Below are positions 45,808 through 55,000 of a stretch of DNA of 64,000 nucleotides, piece after piece. Within the stretch, counting starts at the first letter, position 1. Every line of letters begins with the position of its first letter. A program made the translations under genes and the position numbers. This DNA comes from Lonicera japonica (lineage: Eukaryota > Streptophyta > Magnoliopsida > Dipsacales > Caprifoliaceae). The notes below the pieces were generated by a model. It was not told where the DNA came from. It ran no database searches and saw only the letters and a list, made by a program, of their open reading frames with translations. The stretch covers positions 7,889,204-7,953,203 of the forward strand of contig CM038463.1 in assembly GCA_021464415.1 (NCBI GenBank), given 5' to 3'.

Positions 45808-46352
45808 GTAATTATTTTAAATAGTCAATACTTAATAAGAACAAGTTCAATTATCTCCTATATTTCTCTCTAAAGTTAAATTCGGAGAGATTCTACAAAA
45901 GCTCACTCCAACCTCCTCTGTTCTTTCTCCGATCCATATTTGGCAAATTCTTATTAGGAGTGTTTTCGGTTTTGCTTTTGGTGGAAATTAGGGAGACTCA
46001 AACTCAAACTCAAATCAAATTTGAAAATTCGGTTTCTGAATCAACTTGAAATGGAACATGTAACTAAGATCACTAATTAAAACGAATTTTCACGGGTGTA
46101 TAGATGGAAAATAAAATGCATGCATTGAATGGGTATGGTTGGATTCCTCTACGAACTTTCATCATGTGCTTCACCTTCTTATATAATTAAAAAAATTGCA
46201 AATAAGCATAACTCAGTTCGATTTTGTGATGGCTAGCTCTAAGCCCAAATCGAACTTATTCTATTTTGGTTTATTCGTTTTGAATTTTTAAGGACTGGTT
46301 CGGTTCAATCAGTATGTTTTCAAATCCACTAACACTTATTAACCTCCCCATA
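45808..46352. other. Intergenic, no gene seen
   Basis: AT-rich sequence with a short actcaaactcaaactcaaatc repeat near 45996 and some ggttcggtt words near 46290. No bounded feature. Confidence 0.4.
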
Positions 46353-46723
46353 TCTATATTATTAATAAAGCGTGAGGAAGGTTTTTGGTGTGCTAATTGA
46401 ATTACCAAAATACCCCCACTATGCTAAGAAAAGAAATATAAACTTTTTTGTATGATTTAAACTTATGATCTTACACTCAAAGGAAATTTCACTTTACCAC
46501 TTGAACAAACATAACAATTTGTCATAAAATTATTACCACTTGACCAAATCATTTTCTGGCGTGTCTATTAAATTATTAAAATATTCTCCATATTTTCGTT
46601 CGTTATTTCTTATCAAGGGGAATTTAGTAAATTATTGTTTCTTTAAACACATACTCTTAAATATTATATAGTTACAACGTATTGCGTCGGATTAATTTAG
46701 ATTGGAAGAAATCTAAGTCCAAG

Positions 46724-47181
46724 TAGAGGTGACAATTCATGTTTTTTGTTGTGTTTGGGTCTGAGACAACATGACATGACGTTATTTTATTTTTACGAAA
46801 TACGAACACAACTTACCGAATACACAACATGAGCGACAGACATGATTATAACATAAGTAAAAATGTTGATTTTCTCTAATTAGAGACGATAATACCCAAT
46901 TAACATGACAAAATACGATTAACACAACATGAGGTCTTAATAAATACATTGTAACATCAGTAGAAATATTGGTTTTATCTAATTTAGACACAATAAATCT
47001 TAATTTACATGGCAAGATACGATTATCATGGTATATCTCCAATTTTGTTTTAAAATATGGACACAAAAACGATTTCATGTTAAACATTATAGACACGGAT
47101 TATAATTTTTCAATCAATTTCATGGCAATTTCGTATCGTTTCATGTTATTTCATCATACATTTTCTAAAATGGCCACCTTA
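46724..47181. mobile_element. hAT-like MITE, ACAACATGA/CACGA-rich
   Basis: The ends TAGAGGTGACAATTCATG and (reversed) TAAGGTGGCCATTTTAG are inverted copies. The flanking octamers agtccaag and ggtctaaa agree at 5 of 8 positions, all differences being transitions. The inside holds an approximate direct duplication of about 105 bp: ..aacat.agta.aaat.ttg.tttt.tctaatt... at about 46848 and 46952. Non-coding, nested in the Helitron candidate. Confidence 0.6.
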
Positions 47182-49020
47182 GGTCTAAACATAGTTAATA
47201 GAGAGGGTTCTAATTTTTAATATAATACTCACCTCGGTCAAGTCATGAAAAGTACAGGGCAGACACATTCTTTGATGGGGTGGGTTTGGATCTTACCAAC
47301 CCGTTTGCAAACTTACCATTACCGGCCCACTAATAACTAAAAATGGGGTTTAAATTTAATTTTTTCTTTTCAATCAAAATTTATTAATAGAAACCAAATC
47401 TATGGGAATTATATAATTTTTAGTTAATCAAAAGCTTATGTTTAAATATATGTATATATATATGGGGAAAAATATTAAAAAAATAATAATACTATTTTAG
47501 GATAGATAAACATGTATTTACAAAATTATGTTAGTGAACATTTAAACCAGTTTTATAATCAGGCTTTACTTTTTATAATCTATAATGTACAATTTTTTTA
47601 TCAAATAGGATATTTACATAAATCTATGTATTTATTACAAAGTTGATTTTTCACATAATAAGGATCCGTTTACTTATCCCTTAAAATATGAATTAGATAA
47701 TTTACAATTTTTATGATGATTTGCGCTTGTTTAGGAAAATTAAATAATCGTAAATATGAAAATTTAAGTTGATTTATGAAAAGTAAAATTAAGTAATTTG
47801 AAGTAAGACTTAAAATTGTCTAATTCTTCAACTTAAAAATTCAATCCAACTCTATATTTTAAATGAATATAGAACACACGCTTGATGTTAATACCTCTAA
47901 GCAAAATTTTAATTTTATGAAACATACAGGATTTTAAAGGGTGTTCTTATATAAACGCATGAAAACAGTCTTTTCACCCCGACTTTTAACTCACCCTACC
48001 AATACAATTTTGACCGCTGCTTTTGTCAAACCACACCTATTTTAACTCATTGTGATTAGTGTTGAATTTGTTTGACACTACAACCTATTAATATTTTGGT
48101 GAGTTTTTAATCATATTTTTTCAATACTCAATAAATATTTCTTCGAAATATACTACCAAATTTTCATTTGTCTTGGATAACCGAGTTATAAAGAAAATTT
48201 GATTTTAATTTTAAGGCTCCTAAAAACTCTATTGATAATCCTAAGTAAGAATGATTAAAAATTACAAATGAAATATACACTGTTAACTAAATAGTAGGGA
48301 AGTAGATCTTCTACATTGTTTATTTTTTGATTTTTTTAATCCGTTATACCTACTATAAGCAAAAAACCCTTAAGAAATAATTCAGTTCAGAAACCCTAAA
48401 AAATAAAGAACTCCTTTGAGCGGATAAAGTTGTCAATGCTAACGAAGAGGGACGACATTCACTAGCTGTCTGGTGAATATATGCGCACAATTGAGTTATG
48501 CGAAGACTAAATTAATTGTATATATGATGTAAACTTCACAATTAATATGCCGCAATCGCTGGCTTGAAATGAATCACCAATGTGAATATTTTTGTGTGGC
48601 GTTGACGAATAAGAGGGATATTTTTTCTTTTTCTTTTCTTTTTTGTAAAAAAAAATAAAGAATTCTTTGGTCACAAACTTATCAAAATCATAAAAAGATA
48701 AACGGGTTAAAAAAAGACTTTGTGGATGTATACAAGAACACCAATTTCAAAACATGTTGTTATAAAATTTTCAATATCTCAATTAAGTTGTCCAAACACT
48801 CCATTAAGTAAAATTGAATCATTTTAAATGTACAAGTTTATAATTGACTAATCAAAAGTAAACTAATTTCACAATTAAATTTTTTTTTCGCAAAGAGGTC
48901 ACAATTAATTATGTACTTATGATACAAAATATTCTTTTACATACTATTTGATGTGGTAAATAATAATTTACCATTGGCCCACAAAGGTAAATAATAATTT
49001 TACCATTGGCCTACAAAAAT

Positions 49021-49353
49021 AATATTCTACACTTTCTTTAAATAATTCTTCCACTCCATAATATTCCTCACTTTTCTTTAAATAACTATTCCACTCCATA
49101 ATATTCCTCACTTTTCTTTGAATAAGTATTCCACTCTATAATATTCCTCACTTTTCTTTGAATAAGTATTCCACTCTATAATATTCTTCACTTTTCTTTA
49201 AATAAATATTTCATTCCATAATATTCCTCACTTTTCTTTAAATAAATATTTCACTCCATAATATTCCTCACTTTTCTTTAAATAAATATTTCACTCCATA
49301 ATATTCCTCACTTTTCTTTAAATAAATATTTCACTCTATAATATTCTCACTTT
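49021..49353. repeat. 40-bp tandem repeat, about 8 copies
   Basis: The unit (t/c)cactc(c/t)ataatattcct plus cacttttcttt(a/g)aataa recurs at exact 40-bp steps (phase points 49051, 49091, 49131, 49171, 49211, 49251, 49291, 49331). Neighbouring copies share private variants, showing stepwise local duplication. It is followed within 80 bp by a TATA box. Confidence 0.95.
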
Positions 49354-49416
49354 TACCAAATTACCTTTTTGCCCTTATTTTTATCAAATTTACCTTTTTA
49401 CCATTTTATATTTTCC

Positions 49417-49424
49417 TATAAATA
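49417..49424 (+). promoter_or_regulatory. TATA box downstream of the 40-bp array
   Basis: TATAAATA in ttcctataaatacctcccct, followed by cattcattcattcaagaccc, a plausible start region. No protein-coding gene follows; the 72-codon frame at 49369 overlaps it without motif. Confidence 0.5.
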
Positions 49425-49984
49425 CCTCCCCTCATTCATTCATTCAAGACCCAACAAAAACACATCATCCTTCTCTTCCAAAATTCATCCATCTCATCTA
49501 AGAGATAATAAAGCCATTGGCAATACAAATACAAGCCAATTTAAGAAGAAATATGAGGGTCTTATACTTTATCTTTTCACACCCTAAAAAATACCAACAA
49601 CCTTTATACAATCTCTCTCCTACATAGTTTATTATTTATTCTGTTGAAATATTTATAATCCTAATTCTATATTTATAAATAAAATTAGTGAAATTGTAGA
49701 GAGAAAAGTTGGTAGCTTATATTATTATCCAAAGTTGATTGCTTTTGAGCTAATACAAAGCAAGCACACACAAAAGGAGAACATACTGCGGACTAGCATA
49801 AGAGCTACCGGGAAAACCTACCTTAATAAAAAATGTCATGTGTTTCATTATTGTGCCGTATTTATTTTTTATTCACCGATATTCATTTATTAATTGATTA
49901 ATTATCTACTTCTAGATTTTGACACCATCACTATTTATTTTATTCCATCCACCACACACATATAAGGTGTGCTCCAAATGCTAG

Positions 49985-51239
49985 TTTAAGAGAATGGATA
50001 CGGATCCAAAATGTCTTCTAAAGCTTGTTTTTTAATGATTTTTTCTTGAAATAACTTTTATACCCTCAAACTTATCCCCTATATTCAAGAAAATCATGAT
50101 TGGAGAGCGTTTCTCCTTAAAATTTCCCGAAAAGATAGATAAATTGGAGTTCACCTCCTCAAAGAAAACTTTTTGCTTCAATTTTTCCTCAAATTTAAAT
50201 GAAGTATGGGGAAATGGTTGGATATGCTTTAAGAACAATAAAAAAAAGGGAGTTATTATTGTCAAAATAATATTTTTTGGCCAAAGTAATTTTATCTCAA
50301 TTTAAAAACAACAAAGATGATGCCACTTACTTTAATAGAAAACTATTATTTCATTAATAATATATCCCCAAAATAATATTTTGTTCAAGCTATTAAATTT
50401 ATAAATTATGAGTTTTAGAAAGGATGTACTATTGTTGAAGTAATGATACTTATTGCATGAGTAATATATAGCTCTTAAATGCATTAAGTACAATTTCTTA
50501 AAAAATTATTATACTATAATGATTCGTTCGACAATAAGATGAAAAATGATAGCAAAATTAATTAATTGTGAGAAGTTAAAAAATAAGTTGATGGAATTTT
50601 GTGAGATTCTGTGTATTTCATACTCATTTTTATAAGTATATATTTTATATCTTCTAACTTTTATGAAATTTTTTCTCTTTACTACTATTTAAAGGTTTTT
50701 TTTATGGAAAAAAAAGAGGATGTCTCACCAATTCACCATTTTTCTAAATTTATTTTTTATATCCTCATAAAAATATATTATATTATTTTTAATATTATTA
50801 TTAAATTGAGTCTTAAAAATTGATAATTATTTTGAAATTACGAATATCACTGAGAAAAAAAAAAAAAGTTAATAAAGCCACTTATTCTTGCACCTACTTC
50901 GCTGCAACTTAGAATATTGCCCAAAAAGTAGCATAAAATTATGCTAAAAATATCGTAAATAAGTTGTGCTAGGTCATAAAAAGTAAATAAAACTTACGCA
51001 TTACGTACTTTTTGACTGCGCGGAGAATCCAAAGACCTGCTATGCTCAGGTCAATGACCACTCCACTTTCGAGACGCTCTCACTTATATTACATCAACAC
51101 ACTCACTCCTCTACACCCTACATACATCCAATCTCCACCATCCACTAATTGACTTACTTTAAGTCTCATTTATCAACGGTTCTGATTCCACAAACATCAA
51201 AGCCACACTACCAGCGTAAAAAAAAACTTGAGTAAATAA
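49985..51239. other. Intergenic, no gene seen
   Basis: Strongly AT-rich. Frames at 50032, 50096 and 50611 are low-complexity. The last part (51050-51235) is C/A-rich and may be distal promoter of the gene at 52013. Confidence 0.4.
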
Positions 51240-51770
51240 CTCTAGAAGCCCCTAAAATATTTGGTTTATGCCAATTAACCCCTTACCCTATTAAATACGT
51301 CGATTGAGCCCCTAAACTATTTAAACCCTACCCAAATTAAGTTCTTTGTCAACTTCCCATCCAAACTTGAATTTAAATAAAAGTATTTTCATTATACAAC
51401 CCCATAACAAAATGCACTTTAAGATTTTCAAACTTTCGCTGACGTATCTTGAACTTGTGATTTTTCTTCTATGAATGCAACTTAGACAAATTCATCTTAA
51501 ACTTTTCAGTCAATTTTAAAATTGAATTTCATAAATGGAAATGAAAAAAAAATACAATTAACTGATAATTTAATGTGCAATCCTTAATTGATATAATGAA
51601 ATTAGTTAAGAAGCTAAATACAAAAACAACCTTGTTTCACTCAAATTTGGATGACAAATAGACAGAAGAACTTATTCAATTTGATTTAGACAGATAAGGG
51701 CTCGATCAAACTTTAAGGGCTAAATTGTGCTAAACTGAATAATTTAGGGCTTCTATTTGAGAATAGTTTT
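51240..51770. mobile_element. Inverted-repeat element in the promoter of the G3BP-like gene
   Basis: Left agaagcccctaaaatatttg (51244-) is mirrored by the right end, on - agaagccctaaattattcag. The mirror continues imperfectly for roughly 100 bp through gattgagcccct and gatcgagcccttat. Long imperfect inverted repeats fit a MULE-like or other foldback element. No target duplication was established. It ends about 240 bp upstream of the start codon. Confidence 0.5.
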
Positions 51771-52012
51771 CCTTCCCTTTTCCAACTTCTCTCTTTCTTT
51801 GTTTGTTTCCCTGCTCTCTCACTCTCTTTACTTTCTCTCTAGAAAAGAAAGAAATTCTACTCACAAGCTGTTTTGAATTAGATATATAATATATGGCTTA
51901 ATTTAATACAGTCTCAAATTTAAAAAGAATCACAGTACTTGTTTCTAAACCCTAGAGAACTCGATTTAGGGTTTCGAAGGTTTTTTTTGAGCTCTTTGTG
52001 GATCGGTGATAT

Positions 52013-55000
52013 ATGGCGAGTTCTTATCCTGTTTCCGTTGGTGCTTTTCAGGTGAATCATTTGAGAAATCAAAAAAAGGACGATTATTTTGTATTGTTTT
52101 TTTGGTTAACAGAAGGAAAAAGAAAGCAACTAAAATCCTCTGGGGAATGCAATCCCCTCCAAATCAGCAATCAGCTCGTCAACTAATTCCATATCGTGTT
52201 CTTCTTTTTGTTGTTGTGTATTGAATTGATGATTTTGAGTTATTTGTTGTTGATTTGTTTTCAGGTTGGTTCGTACTTTGTAAAACAGTATTATCAGGTA
52301 CTTCAGCAACAACCGGATTTCGTTCATCAGTTCTATACAGATGAGAGTACTGTGGTTCGGATTGATGGGGATTCGAGCGAGTCTGCTTCAGCATTACTGG
52401 TAATGCTTTCACTCTAGGTTTTGGGCATGAATCTCTCACTAGAATTTATTTTATTAGCTTCTATTTGTAGTGGGGGCGTTTGTTTTAGTAAAGGATATTA
52501 CTTGATGACTCATAGAATTTTTACCCTTAGGTAGCTGCTCCTTTTAATTTTCTATCTGCTTAGGTATGTTTGTATTTTCTTTCCACAGAAAATGTCCAAA
52601 ATTATAAATTTTCATCTCTGGTGGTGTTTGATTGAATGATTTTCCATGGTACGACTTGCTTTACCCTAATTTTTTCATTTTTACATGTAATTCGAAAACC
52701 GTATCCACCCGAAGTTTTTGTTTTCCCATGGAGAAATTTTCCATGTAAAATCATTCTGAACGCATATATAATCTTATTACTGTAGGACTACTTCTTACAG
52801 ATTGTGTCAGCAGTTAATTATGGAAATACTTTTTCAGGGAACTTACATGCAGGATTGTTGTTGGCTTAATTGTTCTAATTTCTTTCTCTTGTTTGAATCC
52901 TTGGAATGTGTTGGTGCATTTGTGGTGCTCAAATACATGTAAACCTGTAAATGTATTTGGTTCTTTTTTCTGCAGCAAATACATGCACTTACCATTTCAC
53001 TGAACTTTACTGGGATTGAGATCAAGACGATAAATGCTCTTGAATCTTGGAGTAGAGGTGTTCTTGTGGTGGTTTCCGGTTCTGTGAAATCTAGGGATTT
53101 CAGTGGATGGAGAAAGTTTGTGCAGACCTTTTTCCTTGCTCCTCAAGATACGGGTTACTTTGTTCTAAATGATATCTTTCATTTTGTTACTGATGAGGTT
53201 GCCCACCACCATCCAGTGCCCATACTATCAGAAAACAGAGCCTATTCCCAGCCAGCTACTTCTAGTCCTCTTCCGGAGTCACCAGGTAATTGGCTTGATA
53301 TCGTCTGATTAACTGACCACTTTTTAACTAATAGTAATTATTATTGATATTCATTTGGGTAACTGAACTCCGTGATCAGAAGGATTTAACATATCTAGAA
53401 GTTTTTCTCCTCCTGTCCTATGTTCTTCGTATTCTATGGAAAATTTCAATGCTTCTCAGTAATTTCTGGCTAATTATCAATTTTTACATGCCTTTTGAGT
53501 ACAACTGTATTAAGCAAACGTCTAATATACACTCAGTTTCTTCTCAAGATTCAGAAAATTTTATGGTTAAGGGACATGTACTTGTGTGCATTTATTCTTT
53601 GGGTCTCTCTTTTATTTGTATTCTAATGTAGATGAAAAACTATAACCATTTCTTTTTAAACTCTGGATAATAGTCTTTTTCTTTAAATCACTCAGATGGT
53701 GCTCAAATGATTTAAGATAGCGAAAATGCTCGTCTTTCTCTCTCCCTTGGTTATTTAATTTTAAGCCATGCGAAAATTGAAAAATGAAGCTCATCTTTGT
53801 AAAACTCTGAAGGTTAACAGAATATTTTATTTGTTTAAATTGGTGAAATGGTTATCAATGATTTAAGAAAGAGGGTATAATCATTCGTTTTTTTAAAAAA
53901 AGTTTTTCAGTTTAAAATGATGTGTTTTTTAACAGTTTCCGACTATGCCTTGGAGGTGGAGACTAGCGAGAAATTGAATTCAGTTCATATAGAAGATGAT
54001 GATCCAGTGGATGAATACAGTATCCATGAGCAGCAGCTGCTGCAGCAGCAGCAGGAGGAGGAGTACCCTGTGGCTGAATCTGAGGAGGAAACTCCAGCTG
54101 AAGAGTCATACGGTTTGCCTCAAAACGCGGTTGTTGCTGAGCAAGAACCTCAACCTCATGTTGAGGAGTTTACTGGAGAGCCTCAGAAATTTACTTATGC
54201 TTCCATAGTACGTTTCTCTTCCACTAGGGCCACTGTATGTGTCTGCACATGCATTTGCATTATCAAGAAGTTTTGGCTGTCCATCTTCACTATTTTATAG
54301 TTCTTCATTCTGTTAAAGAAATTTTGGTGCTAGATTTGCTCGTGCTTACTCTTCTTGACATGATTTGGAATATGTATTTGACATGAATAGTTAAACATGA
54401 TGCAAAAAAGGGCCTGGATATTCTCGTTGGACTGATTCATCCTTTTTATTTTCTCTTTCTGTGGCATATATATGTTGGAAAATTAAAAGTTGCAAGCTTC
54501 TAAAGGAAAACCTGTGCCATCTGTTGCTACTACTCACTCATATCGTAATAAGAGCACAACACCTGCTACAGAATGGCAACAGCCACCACAACCCACTGTT
54601 CAGACATCGAACCCAGTGGCGTCGTATGTGCCTACTTCTAATGTGGAGGTTGCAGAGGAAGGTTTTTCACAAGACGAAGGTGAACATTGCAACTCCTATA
54701 ACTCTGATTTTGTGTTAATTATAGTTTTTTCTCTGAGATCTAAAACAGCTTTTTGGCACTTCAACTATGTACCAAGCCTTCATCCCTTGGTGTTCGTTCG
54801 TTTTCCTATTGGTGATTTTCATGGAACTTTTTTTTTGTGTGAGCATATTGTATGTAAGGGTGCAACTGGTTATACTTGGGACTAGGACCAAAATGTGTGG
54901 TTCCCTCTTCAACTTTACTTCAAACAATAAGTTTATTTTCAGTGGAAACATCTACCCCATAATTCCTTTTTGTGACTTTGGTCTTTGGCATAAAAAATTG

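Larger units (their letters stand above)
48950..49860 (+). repeat. LTR-like dispersed repeat, copy C
   Basis: The reverse strand of 49720-49830 matches copy B (ggtaggtttt.ccggtag.cttatgcta.tccg.agta). A TATAAATA box at 49417-49424 with a C/A-rich start region lies upstream, and the 40-bp tandem array precedes it. This resembles a U3 (array)-R-U5 layout, but no TG..CA ends or target duplication were fixed. Confidence 0.45.
46353..49984 (+). mobile_element. Helitron candidate (non-autonomous)
   Basis: The left end TCTATATTATTAATAAAGCG preceded by A resembles the TC..-type 5' end of plant Helitrons. The right end has a CACAC/GTGTG hairpin (49955-49971), then nine bases, then CTAG followed by T, the Helitron 3' signature and A|T insertion rule. 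The hairpin stem is only about 5 bp, and no Rep/helicase is encoded. The two ends may belong to different elements. Confidence 0.35.

Noticed and set aside
49021..49353. Regular repeats resembling a CRISPR array
   Set aside because: The 40-bp units are contiguous with no unique spacers, and the DNA is plant nuclear; it is an ordinary tandem repeat.
53344..53631. 95-codon frame within the G3BP-like gene
   Set aside because: Lies entirely in the intron 53286-53935 and has no recognisable domain.
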